Shown here: piece by piece, positions 23,078 through 29,354 of the stretch | Position numbering within the stretch: position 1 is the first letter of the stretch | Layout: each line of letters starts with the position of its first letter | From: a virus | Length of the DNA stretch: 30,534 nt | Direction: 5' to 3' (one strand) | Virus record (IMG/VR): IMGVR_UViG_3300037189_013371 | Span: 1-30,534 of that record | Program-made: the position numbers and the translations under genes | Notes under the pieces: model-generated | The model's database searches: none | The model's input: only the letters and a program-made list of their open reading frames with translations | What the model was told of the DNA's origin: nothing

Positions 23078-23325
23078 TATTCTGAGTGTGTTGTATCCTG
23101 CGCTGCCCACATCCATTCTACAAGGGAATCATTCAATTTTTCAACTAAAAATGCCCCGTGAGAATCTTCATGTGCCAATGCCATGTCATATTTTTCATAA
23201 ACCTTGAAAATATCTTTCAAGAATTGATCAACTCTTGGCGATTCCACATATTTGGAATCCATAAAACCGTTACCAATGCGTTTTCTCACAATTTTTTTCT
23301 TTGTGATTTTTTTAATATCAGCCAT
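23077..23325 (-). CDS. Conserved-type phage protein with HEDSHGAF motif
   Basis: This 82-residue protein begins with a basic tail (MADIKKITKKKIVRKRIGNG) and ends with a compact domain: DQFLKDIFKVYEKYDMALAH, EDSHGAF and VEKLNDSLVEWMWAA. The H-E-D-S-H-G-A-F core is one I associate with small proteins of T4-like phages. The two His and acidic residues might bind a metal, but no enzyme family is known to me. It shares one base with the next gene. Confidence 0.8.
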   Translation of the reverse strand: MADIKKITKKKIVRKRIGNGFMDSKYVESPRVDQFLKDIFKVYEKYDMALAHEDSHGAFLVEKLNDSLVEWMWAAQDTTHSE

Positions 23326-23346
23326 ATGTGGGTGTTAATCTAATTT

Positions 23347-23661
23347 TTAAAACTCATCTGCAAGATTCATCCTACCAGCCATGAACTCTCCAAATTTCTG
23401 AATGAATAGGTTCTGCATGGCGTTATCTTCCATTTTATTACCATGGAATGAAATTTCAATTACATTTCCATCCAAATCATAACCAAAGAGTTTACCACAA
23501 GTCATGAATTCTTGTAATGTGGCTTTCAGGGCGGCATTGGATTGATTCTTACTACCCTTACGCTCTTTTTTAAGCTTTTGTTTCAGGGATTCCCGAAGAA
23601 TTTCCAAAACCTGCTCATCGACGAAGATTTCCTCCGGTTCTTCATCACTCTTCTTGGTCAT
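23347..23661 (-). CDS. Unknown phage protein, late-box gene
   Basis: This 104-residue protein starts MTKKSDEEPEEIFVDEQVLE, has a basic helix (ESLKQKLKKERKGSKNQSNA), and ends with FGYDLDGNVIEISFHGNKME and a hydrophobic helix. The start at 23661 is chosen because a TAAATA box stands exactly five bases upstream; a longer frame 18 codons earlier lacks one. The gene overlaps the end of the upstream gene by 17 bases, so the box lies in coding sequence. The conserved look of G-Y-D-L-D-G-N suggests a real family, but no function. Confidence 0.82.
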   Translation of the reverse strand: MTKKSDEEPEEIFVDEQVLEILRESLKQKLKKERKGSKNQSNAALKATLQEFMTCGKLFGYDLDGNVIEISFHGNKMEDNAMQNLFIQKFGEFMAGRMNLADEF

Positions 23662-23989
23662 GTGAATATTTAATGTAATTTGAGTTAGAATACATTTGCT
23701 CCACTCCCTTTTCAATAAGGGTGGTAATTACAATTTCCATACTCTGAGTCTTGAGGTTGAAGTTCTTAATGAAACGATTACCCCCGTCATTAAACTCAAA
23801 CATCACATCCCCCACACATTCCCTGTTTTGATAGCAAGTAATGATCACCGATGTATTGCTGGGATCGACCATTATCGACCATTTGCGGGGATCGTGTTGG
23901 GCATACTTGTCAAATAGCTTGATAGTAGCAAATCCTGAATCCCGAAGTCTCTTAATGAAATACCCCTGTGTACTAACGTTGTTCTTCAT
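23645..23989 (-). CDS. Unknown phage protein
   Basis: This 114-residue protein reads MKNNVSTQGYFIKRLRDSGF, then DKYAQHDPRKWSIMVDPSNT, VIITCYQNRE and FEFNDGGNRFIKNFNLKTQS, a mixed alpha-beta fold. It looks like a compact, well-conserved domain, but I do not recognise an activity. A near-match to the promoter box (TAAGTA, five bases before the ATG, at 23995-24000) suggests it heads its own transcript. Confidence 0.82.
   Translation of the reverse strand: MKNNVSTQGYFIKRLRDSGFATIKLFDKYAQHDPRKWSIMVDPSNTSVIITCYQNRECVGDVMFEFNDGGNRFIKNFNLKTQSMEIVITTLIEKGVEQMYSNSNYIKYSHDQEE
23667..23672 (-). promoter_or_regulatory. TAAATA box before the 23347-23661 gene
   Basis: The minus strand reads ATTAAATATTCACATG, with five bases between box and ATG. 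It lies within the last codons of the upstream gene. Confidence 0.5.
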
Positions 23990-23994
23990 GTTAA

Positions 23995-24000
23995 TACTTA
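23995..24000 (-). promoter_or_regulatory. Variant late box TAAGTA
   Basis: The minus strand reads TTAAGTATTAACATG. The spacing of five bases is exact while one base of the hexamer differs (A to G). Confidence 0.35.
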
Positions 24001-24017
24001 ATGAAGATTTGGGGATA

Positions 24018-24419
24018 TCAAGCTAAAAAATCTTTCATAATGTCAAGGATAATTCGCCTTCCTTCCTCATTTGCAGAATGGACATAAACCTTAATATTAT
24101 CATTTGAGGATAATTTATCTTTCAGATATTTGGCACAGTGAATACCACACTTGGTTTGGAAGTTCTCCCACTCATAATAACCCGGATTCTTGAGAAATTT
24201 AATATAATATTTCATATGTTCCATGCAAAGGTCGTTGTCAAAACTCGCCGCGTTTGGAATACCACGTTCTTCAATCGTTTCCACAAATTCGTCATAATTC
24301 CTCACGATTACCCAATCATTTTCAGGAATTTTAGAATATTCCGTAAGATATACCAATTCTTTTTGAAGAAAAGCATCCTTGGGGAAACGAATATCATCAA
24401 GGAATATGTTATATTTCAT
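24018..24419 (-). CDS. cREC-type receiver-domain protein
   Basis: This 133-residue protein matches the cyclic-phosphate-processing receiver (cREC) fold. FLDDIRFP at 6-13 gives the paired acidic residues, VIVRNYDEFVETI the second strand and helix, FDNDL at 60-64 the central Asp position (most members have F-D-H-D-L), and VYVHSANEEGRRII the final strand with His-Ser and Gly. The family is thought to act in RNA or nucleotide-phosphate repair, based on its partners in bacteria; its reaction is not established. It overlaps the upstream gene by 11 bases. The domain call is good, the role in the phage unknown. Confidence 0.88.
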   Translation of the reverse strand: MKYNIFLDDIRFPKDAFLQKELVYLTEYSKIPENDWVIVRNYDEFVETIEERGIPNAASFDNDLCMEHMKYYIKFLKNPGYYEWENFQTKCGIHCAKYLKDKLSSNDNIKVYVHSANEEGRRIILDIMKDFLA

Positions 24420-24885
24420 CGAGTTGTTTCTTGATTTCTTTCAACAAAATCATTTGACCACGCTTACCATTTATGGTTTGTGGTGATTTGATAGACTCAA
24501 ACGCAAATTCTCGCCCCTTAATCTTGGATAAAAATGCTCCCGATGTTTTTCCATATTTTCCACTACCAACTAGATGTTTAGTATTGTAATCAGGAAACGA
24601 TTCCTCCCTTTTAGAAGTTCCCCATAAATATGCATTATTACCACCAACTGGAATAATCATAACCGAATCCTGATCAAAGACTTCCCCCAGCTTGTAAAGA
24701 TCATCGGCCAATTTGCCACCATCATCACCTTCCACTCTATCATTTACTACTAAAAATGATCTTTCTTGGACATGTCTTTCTTCGGGATCATATGGATCAA
24801 GTCTTTGACCCTTTCTTAATTGCTCAGGAGATAATTTGCCAATATCGGTGAATTTTTCCCAAAAAAATTGATAAAACGATTTCAT
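24409..24885 (-). CDS. Unknown late-box protein with CTS-like N-terminus
   Basis: This 158-residue protein starts MKSFYQFFWEKFTDIGKLSP, close in pattern to the capsid-targeting peptide of T4 internal proteins (MKTYQEFIAEA). After a linker it has a compact domain: RSFLVVNDRVEGDDGGKLAD, SVMIIPVGGNNAYLWGTSKR and HLVGSGKYGKTSGAFLSKIK. A TAAATA box stands five bases before the ATG. It may be packaged in the head or be a nuclease or binding protein; no catalytic set is clear. Its 3' end overlaps the cREC gene. Confidence 0.82.
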   Translation of the reverse strand: MKSFYQFFWEKFTDIGKLSPEQLRKGQRLDPYDPEERHVQERSFLVVNDRVEGDDGGKLADDLYKLGEVFDQDSVMIIPVGGNNAYLWGTSKREESFPDYNTKHLVGSGKYGKTSGAFLSKIKGREFAFESIKSPQTINGKRGQMILLKEIKKQLDEI

Positions 24886-24889
24886 TCAA

Positions 24890-25147
24890 TTATTTAACTG
24901 ATATATCGGCAATTACTGTTGAATGATTCAAACGATTATTAAAATCCGACCATTTAATGGGTGTATCCATCGTCACTCCATCGTCCCATGCCCAGCCATT
25001 GGGATTCACGATACGAATAACCTCTGGCGTTTCCTTGAGCCATTCATGAGCGGTTTTCTTGGCAAATGCCTTATCCCACCCCTCATTATAAGCTTTGTTC
25101 TGGATACCCGTCTTTATTGCTTTTCCAGTGATGGGATTATACGCCAT
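24890..25147 (-). CDS. Small unknown phage protein
   Basis: This 85-residue protein reads MAYNPITGKAIKTGIQNKAY, NEGWDKAFAKKTAHEWLKET, then VIRIVNPNGWAWDDGVTMDT and a short strand end. The Trp-rich centre suggests a small globular domain. It starts inside the end of the upstream gene (11-base overlap) and ends five bases before the next start. No family is recognised. Confidence 0.75.
   Translation of the reverse strand: MAYNPITGKAIKTGIQNKAYNEGWDKAFAKKTAHEWLKETPEVIRIVNPNGWAWDDGVTMDTPIKWSDFNNRLNHSTVIADISVK
24891..24896 (-). promoter_or_regulatory. TAAATA box before the 24409-24885 gene
   Basis: The minus strand reads GTTAAATAATTGAATG, five bases from box to ATG, with the previous gene's TAA stop inside it. 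Confidence 0.55.
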
Positions 25148-25376
25148 AGATACCCCTTTCTACCATTTTACTATATTCGGAAGAGTCACAAGGATAGCTA
25201 TTGAAACAATGATCCCATAGCCAAGGTTCTTGTTCTTCCGATGGCTCAATTTCAGCAATCAGTTTGTCATATAGATCATTCTGCTGCTGTTGAAGCTGTT
25301 CGATAACCTCTCTCGTTTCTTCAATCTTGCTCCGGTGCTTTTCCATACCATCTGTCGTGTTTTGTTCTGTATTCAT
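25137..25376 (-). CDS. Small helical unknown protein
   Basis: This 79-residue protein has a Glu/Gln-rich coiled-coil-like helix (KIEETREVIEQLQQQQNDLY) and an acidic, aromatic tail (EPSEEQEPWLWDHCFNSYPC). The ATG at 25376 would overlap the upstream gene by 56 bases; the ATG at 25346 reduces this to 26, and the choice is uncertain. It is probably co-transcribed with both neighbours. No function is recognised. Confidence 0.68.
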   Translation of the reverse strand: MNTEQNTTDGMEKHRSKIEETREVIEQLQQQQNDLYDKLIAEIEPSEEQEPWLWDHCFNSYPCDSSEYSKMVERGIYGV

Positions 25377-26007
25377 CAATTTTTTCTTTAATTTCTCTCA
25401 AATCTGTGTAATAATCCTCGATTTCAAGAATTTTGTGATCCCTTTGAACTATTTCGTCAATCATATCAATCAATTTTTGTTCAGGAGTTGATCGTTCCAG
25501 ACGATTCTTCCTAAGCTTGTCATCTATTTCCTTTCGGGTTTGTTTAATTTCTTCCAAATAATTTTTTAACTCCTCATCCGTTCTTTTGTAAGGAATGTCG
25601 TGCTTTACCAAAGTAATATCACTCAATTCACCATTAAAGAATTTAACATCCCATTCAATCCATCCACAGATAAATCTATGAGCATCAGGAGTGCCATACT
25701 GCATACCCTTATCTTCAGGATGACGATAAGATTCGTAAATACAAACAGTTCCGGTGAAGTCATAAGGTTCCCACCACTCTTTTTCAACCACAAATTCCAT
25801 ACCAAAGAATGGAATGTTGGGATTTTCCACATGATGTCCTTCTTCTCTGAAGAGTTCCAGCTTCTTTTCAGAATTAACTCTGAAATTCAGCATCATATTC
25901 TCATCCAAATCCTTGGTTTGGAACATCAAAGTCTTCCGATTAATCTCTAAAGGAAGATCGGGTAAAGTGATGCTCTCATCTATTGTAAGGTTGTTAAACA
26001 TTCCCAT
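25321..26007 (-). CDS. MGMF-type conserved-looking phage protein
   Basis: This 228-residue protein begins MGMFNNLTIDESITLPDLPL, a start I associate with a family of small phage proteins that opens MGMFD and has a beta-rich core. The core here includes TLMFQTKDLDENMMLNFRVN, WEPYDFTGTVCIYESYRHPE and ICGWIEWDVKFFNGELSDIT. The C-terminal 90 residues are a charged helical extension (ELKNYLEEIKQTRKEIDDKL), probably coiled coil. The function of the family is not known to me. A TAAATT variant box is six bases upstream. Confidence 0.83.
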   Translation of the reverse strand: MGMFNNLTIDESITLPDLPLEINRKTLMFQTKDLDENMMLNFRVNSEKKLELFREEGHHVENPNIPFFGMEFVVEKEWWEPYDFTGTVCIYESYRHPEDKGMQYGTPDAHRFICGWIEWDVKFFNGELSDITLVKHDIPYKRTDEELKNYLEEIKQTRKEIDDKLRKNRLERSTPEQKLIDMIDEIVQRDHKILEIEDYYTDLREIKEKIDEYRTKHDRWYGKAPEQD

Positions 26008-26013
26008 ATTTGT

Positions 26014-26019
26014 AATTTA
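26014..26019 (-). promoter_or_regulatory. Variant late box TAAATT
   Basis: The minus strand reads GTTAAATTACAAATATG, six bases from box to ATG at 26007, with one mismatch to TAAATA. Confidence 0.3.
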
Positions 26020-26049
26020 ACACGTTTTATTAATTTGTCAACACAACAC

Positions 26050-26115
26050 AGCGCATCACATAACGCCCACCATCCGTGTGATTATTTTGTAAGCTATAGA
26101 TGGCGTATGTGTGCT
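26050..26115. other. Imperfect inverted repeat in non-coding gap
   Basis: CACATAACGCCCACCAT near 26055-26071 pairs imperfectly with ATGGCGTATGTG near 26099-26110. A second option is ATCACA with TGTGAT about 16 bases apart. The gap at 26008-26178 holds no gene. The element is too weak and lacks a U-run in the right place for a confident terminator; it may be a small structured RNA or operator. Confidence 0.25.
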
Positions 26116-26132
26116 AATGGGTTCGGCAGAAA

Positions 26133-26161
26133 TTGATTATCATACAAATCAAAACGATAAA
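26133..26161 (+). promoter_or_regulatory. Possible sigma70-type promoter
   Basis: TTGATT at 26133-26138 and GATAAA at 26156-26161 are separated by 17 bases, each matching four of six consensus positions. It precedes the lone plus-strand gene at 26179, which lacks a TAAATA box, so that gene may be expressed early by host polymerase. Confidence 0.35.
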
Positions 26162-26178
26162 AAAAGCGTAAGAATAAT

Positions 26179-26397
26179 ATGAGCGAAGAAGAACCGGAAG
26201 ATGACAAAACCTATAATAAATACAAAGATGGTTTGGACAACCTCAAGACACCGAGCAAATCTTCAAAAGAATTGCTTAAAGATAATTACACAAAAGAATT
26301 GGCTAATTTACAGATGTCTAACAATTCATTAACTCCTAGCGGCGAGAAGAGACGCGATTTCCTCATCCAAGAGATTCTGAAGCTCGATGTTCCCTGA
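26179..26397 (+). CDS. Small acidic unknown protein, isolated on plus strand
   Basis: This 72-residue protein (MSEEEPEDDKTYNKYKDGLD, then a Lys/Ser/Leu-rich helical part and GEKRRDFLIQEILKLDVP) is a lone plus-strand gene. Its last 69 bases overlap the end of the convergent gene at 26329. The long acidic start and helical end look like protein rather than noise, and a possible sigma70-type promoter lies upstream. Small acidic early proteins are common host-takeover factors in phages, but there is no direct evidence for that here. Confidence 0.55.
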   Translation: MSEEEPEDDKTYNKYKDGLDNLKTPSKSSKELLKDNYTKELANLQMSNNSLTPSGEKRRDFLIQEILKLDVP

Positions 26398-26637
26398 TTT
26401 CACAGCTTCGTTATGACGTTTTATCACACCCACGCCATATTCAATCTCATCCATAATTTGATCCGGTGTTTTACCAATCCAATAGGGATGATCAACACTT
26501 TCAACACACACCCCACCATCAAATAAAGAAGCCGAACAAGCCGTCACATCCAAGCCCTCTCCGGCTTCCAGACGAGGTTCGGCTTGTTCTTGAGGGCTGG
26601 ATGGACTAGGACGTTGTGTATTATTTTCGTTTTTCAT
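26329..26637 (-). CDS. Unknown small protein
   Basis: This 102-residue protein has a disordered Pro/Ser/Glu-rich start (MKNENNTQRPSPSSPQEQAE), a middle with Cys (VTACSASLFDGGVCVESVDH) and a helical C-terminus (KTPDQIMDEIEYGVGVIKRH). The base composition of the 5' half (GCC- and GGC-rich) differs from its neighbours, which could mean recent transfer. It overlaps the convergent plus-strand gene by 69 bases. Function unknown. Confidence 0.62.
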   Translation of the reverse strand: MKNENNTQRPSPSSPQEQAEPRLEAGEGLDVTACSASLFDGGVCVESVDHPYWIGKTPDQIMDEIEYGVGVIKRHNEAVKSGNIELQNLLDEEIASLLAARS

Positions 26638-26653
26638 ATATTTTTATTGTATT

Positions 26654-27361
26654 CTAGTTTTTAAGAGAGCTTAGAATGTATTCCATCTCAAAATCTCCGC
26701 TCTTCGTAATGATGCAGCCGACTCCCAGCTTGGAATTGATCTTGAAAATGTTTCCATTCTTGGACACCTTTGACAGCAGCTTCAGATTATCAATTTTCAA
26801 AATGAAAGATTCCAATTCAAAATCCACTTCATCTCCCACAATACTCAGAGTATCGCTATTGGGAACCGTCTCATCCCCCAGCTTCCACACCAACGAATCA
26901 TTCTCCGTAAAGAGATAGAGCTTGTTGGTATTGGTGATGGATGATTTCTGAAGAACGTTGGAAAGGAACTCAAAGTCCAAATCAAATTGAAGATTGTATT
27001 CAAAGTTACGAATCTTTTCCAAAGACAGCTTAGGCTTAGTAATCACACCATCTTCATGAAGATGATACTTGAACTTCAGGGACTTGTCCTTGTATTCCAG
27101 ATGATTGTTGTTCAGCTTGAGCTTGATATCATCGGAAGAAATCATATCCAAAGCTTTGGAAAGTTTCTTCAAGGATGGTAGATTGAGATTCTGATCCTCA
27201 TACTCCCCCAATAGGTAAGCATGGGCATACATGGAATTATCCTCGCTGGAGGCAATCCCATGAATACCATCTTCCCTCAGTTCCAGAACACAAGTGTCAT
27301 GGATCGCGCCGAGGCTTTGAAGTAAGAACTGGAACTCTTTCTTTTTCAGGCTTAATTGCAT
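26654..27361 (-). CDS. 45: Sliding clamp, gp45-like
   Basis: This 235-residue protein (T4 gp45: 228) is the trimeric DNA-polymerase processivity clamp. It shows the repeated strand-helix layout of the fold: MQLSLKKKEFQFLLQSLGAI, LREDGIHGIASSEDNSMYAH, then LPSLKKLSKALDMISSDDIK and HLEYKDKSLKFKYH in the first domain. The second domain has LDFEFLSNVLQKSSITNTNK, LESFILKIDNLKLLSKVS and a closing CIITKSGDFEMEYIL. In T4 the clamp also activates late transcription with gp33 and gp55, relevant to the TAAATA boxes here. Its start lies within the end of the upstream gene (65-base overlap), which is unusual, but no later Met keeps the first strand. Confidence 0.9.
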   Translation of the reverse strand: MQLSLKKKEFQFLLQSLGAIHDTCVLELREDGIHGIASSEDNSMYAHAYLLGEYEDQNLNLPSLKKLSKALDMISSDDIKLKLNNNHLEYKDKSLKFKYHLHEDGVITKPKLSLEKIRNFEYNLQFDLDFEFLSNVLQKSSITNTNKLYLFTENDSLVWKLGDETVPNSDTLSIVGDEVDFELESFILKIDNLKLLSKVSKNGNIFKINSKLGVGCIITKSGDFEMEYILSSLKN

Positions 27362-27764
27362 ACTTCTGTTCTATCAGATTATTTTGCTTTGTCAACTTTA
27401 GGGAAATATCTTTCAATAAATTGATAATGATATCCGCCTTGGATGGTTCCAGATTCAATTCCAATTGCCCATCATCCACCATTTGGAGCATGGGAGCATA
27501 TTGAGGAACTTGTGGAAAAGGTTGAGGTGGATAATAATTGGGAATCGGTTCAATGGATGCCATACCAACTTGTGGATATACTGGTTGTTGTGGTTGAACA
27601 CGCTCCCGCTTCTGTTGCTCTTGATATTCTGCGATACCTCTCTTGAGAGTGTTGGTATTGGTAGCCAACTGTGCAGGATTATTAATCATCAACGAATCGA
27701 TGGCAGCACTTTCACCAAGCAAAGCAGCCATTGTTTTATATTCTTCTGGTATGTTCGGATTCAT
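27297..27764 (-). CDS. Pro/Gln-rich unknown protein overlapping the clamp
   Basis: This 155-residue protein has a helical N-terminus (MNPNIPEEYKTMAALLGESA), a charged helix (TLKRGIAEYQEQQKRERVQP), a Pro/Tyr/Gln-rich linker (YYPPQPFPQVPQYAPMLQMV), a helix (KADIIINLLKDISLKLTKQN) and a basic tail. The flexible linker and short helices suggest an adaptor that binds a partner, possibly at the replication fork, given the neighbours gp45 and gp32. The last 22 codons overlap the clamp start in another frame. It starts just after the gp32 terminator. Confidence 0.78.
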   Translation of the reverse strand: MNPNIPEEYKTMAALLGESAAIDSLMINNPAQLATNTNTLKRGIAEYQEQQKRERVQPQQPVYPQVGMASIEPIPNYYPPQPFPQVPQYAPMLQMVDDGQLELNLEPSKADIIINLLKDISLKLTKQNNLIEQKYAIKPEKERVPVLTSKPRRDP

Positions 27765-27770
27765 ATATTT

Positions 27771-27811
27771 AAAAAGGATTCCCTCCCCACCGACTTGATG
27801 GGGAGGGAATC
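27771..27811 (-). terminator. Rho-independent terminator after gene 32
   Basis: GATTCCCTCCCC and its perfect partner GGGGAGGGAATC form a 12-bp GC-rich stem around an 11-base loop (27789-27799), followed on the minus strand by CCTTTTT. It sits between the gp32 stop at 27815 and the next start at 27764, as expected for a highly expressed gene. Confidence 0.88.
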
Positions 27812-27814
27812 GGG

Positions 27815-28723
27815 TTAATCGTCAAGTCCTGCAAGAAGTTCGTCAATATCGTCGTCTTCCTGTTTCTCAACTTTCTTGGATTTGGACGCTGGTTTCTTTT
27901 CCTCGTGTTTCATAGGAATTTCATCCTCGTCCTCATCTTCAACAACTTCTTTCTTGGCTTGTTTCAGAGTCTTGCGCTCTTCCTTTTCTTCGCCAACGAA
28001 GAAGTGTTCATTGAGAACTTCCTGAAGCTCATCATAAGTCTTCACGGAATACACAGCTTCCAGATCATGGATTTCCGAACAAATCTTTTCAATCTCTTCT
28101 TCATCCAGAACAGTCTTGGATTTGGTTGTGATGAAAGAAGATTCAAACGTGGTGTATTCCCCTTTCTTTTCAGCCACGATCTTGAAGTCATGTCCCTTGG
28201 ACGGATCGAAGATATCCCAACCAAGTTCATCGGAACGCTCCCCTTCGGTTGCATCGTCAATGATTTTCTTGAGTTGTGGTCCCATACGGAGAATCTTGAC
28301 CGTGCCATTGTTCTCAGGCTTGGCAGGATCGTTGATCACATAGACATTAACAAGCCATTGCTCCTTTTGAGAGATTTCAGCCTTGTAATCTTTGTTTTCA
28401 GCCTTGGGATTCTCTTCCTTCCAAGTCTTCCAAAGCTTCCAACGAAGCTCTGCAATCGGATCACGATCCCCCGTGGTTTGCAGACCAATGAAGCTCGTAT
28501 ATTTCCCATTGGCACGGCTTTTCCAACCATGCACCCAATGATGGAAGAATGTCTTCTCTGGGTCTTCCACATTCGGGATAAGCCTAAGCGTGTAGGTATG
28601 TCCTTCAGGGAAACTCATGATATTGGAGAATTGACCCCCCGATGAATCACTACTCTTATTTAATGCCGCTTTGATCGAATCGAACATAGCTGCGCCGAAT
28701 TTGCTTTTTTGTTTAGTTGCCAT
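27815..28723 (-). CDS. 32: ssDNA-binding protein, gp32-like
   Basis: This 302-residue protein (T4 gp32: 301) coats single-stranded DNA and organises replication and recombination. The N-terminus (MATKQKSKFGAAMFDSIKAA) would give cooperative self-contact. The OB-fold core includes YTLRLIPNVEDPEKTFFHHW and FKIVAEKKGEYTTFESSF, and the acidic tail ends DDDIDELLAGLDD, as in gp32, for contacting partner proteins. The zinc-ribbon cysteines of T4 gp32 (C77, C87, C90) are absent: the corresponding stretch reads YTSFIGLQTTGDRDPIAELR and the whole protein has one Cys. A strong terminator follows the gene. Confidence 0.92.
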   Translation of the reverse strand: MATKQKSKFGAAMFDSIKAALNKSSDSSGGQFSNIMSFPEGHTYTLRLIPNVEDPEKTFFHHWVHGWKSRANGKYTSFIGLQTTGDRDPIAELRWKLWKTWKEENPKAENKDYKAEISQKEQWLVNVYVINDPAKPENNGTVKILRMGPQLKKIIDDATEGERSDELGWDIFDPSKGHDFKIVAEKKGEYTTFESSFITTKSKTVLDEEEIEKICSEIHDLEAVYSVKTYDELQEVLNEHFFVGEEKEERKTLKQAKKEVVEDEDEDEIPMKHEEKKPASKSKKVEKQEDDDIDELLAGLDD

Positions 28724-28724
28724 T

Positions 28725-29354
28725 TTAGTTTATTTGTTCTTTTATTTTGGTTGTTGCTTTTTGAGAGAATTCCTTCATTTTTTTTGACAGATGAAATTTG
28801 TTTTTTGTCTTTTGAAACGTGATCCAAAAATCTGAGAATATGAAATCCAGAATCCGATTTTCCACCTCGATTTTTGAGACACCTAAAGAATGCAAACAAT
28901 ACATATTAATGTGATGGTTCTTTAGATGGTCAATCATGCAAGGAAGGTTATGTTCTATATATAAGGGATATTGTTCCAAAGTCAAGCCCTTTTCTTTACA
29001 AAAGTTCTTAATAAATTTGAGGCTATCGACCAATCTCTTGAGAGAACTTTCGGAATCGGGATCATCCATCTCAATCTTCTTCATATATTGGGAATATGCC
29101 TTCTTTGCCTTGGAAGTCAAGAAGAATTCCAGATCAAAATAATCATCATCCTCGAAAATCCTATAAGGAGCAGAGAAATAATCATCAATTCTAATATTCT
29201 GATAGCTATTGAAGAATCTTTCTAGAGAAGCGAGATAATCCAATTTGGTTTGATCCATATCGGAGAAATCCTTTCTAATCCGAAATGGCTTATCACGCAT
29301 CTTACGAGAAATCGCCAGATGGGAGTTGTATATTCTTTTTTGGAAGTCAGTCAT
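28725..29354 (-). CDS. Unknown replication-linked protein, possible gp59 analogue
   Basis: This 209-residue protein lies directly upstream of gene 32, where T4 has gene 59 (217 residues, helicase loader), and its size is similar. The sequence is helical and rich in Lys, Phe and Tyr: KPFRIRKDFSDMDQTKLDYL, RFFNSYQNIRIDDYFSAPYR, FEDDDYFDLEFFLTSKAKKA and LKRLVDSLKFIKNFCKEKGL. I cannot align it to gp59 by eye, so the suggestion rests on position and length. Its start overlaps the upstream stop (ATGA) and its stop is one base from the gp32 start, so all three genes are probably coupled. Confidence 0.8.
   Translation of the reverse strand: MTDFQKRIYNSHLAISRKMRDKPFRIRKDFSDMDQTKLDYLASLERFFNSYQNIRIDDYFSAPYRIFEDDDYFDLEFFLTSKAKKAYSQYMKKIEMDDPDSESSLKRLVDSLKFIKNFCKEKGLTLEQYPLYIEHNLPCMIDHLKNHHINMYCLHSLGVSKIEVENRILDFIFSDFWITFQKTKNKFHLSKKMKEFSQKATTKIKEQIN

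Noticed and set aside
26040-26135. A tRNA suggested by a GGTTCG-like stretch near 26120
   Set aside because: No acceptor stem, D-arm or anticodon arm with proper spacing can be drawn around it.
27765-27771. TAAATA next to the ATG at 27764 as a further late box
   Set aside because: Only one base separates it from the ATG, unlike the fixed 5-6 bases elsewhere, and it overlaps the T-run of the gene 32 terminator.
27905-28645. A 246-codon plus-strand frame opposite gene 32
   Set aside because: It is long only because gp32 is rich in acidic codons on the other strand; the sequence has no protein-like pattern and the opposite strand encodes a clear gp32.
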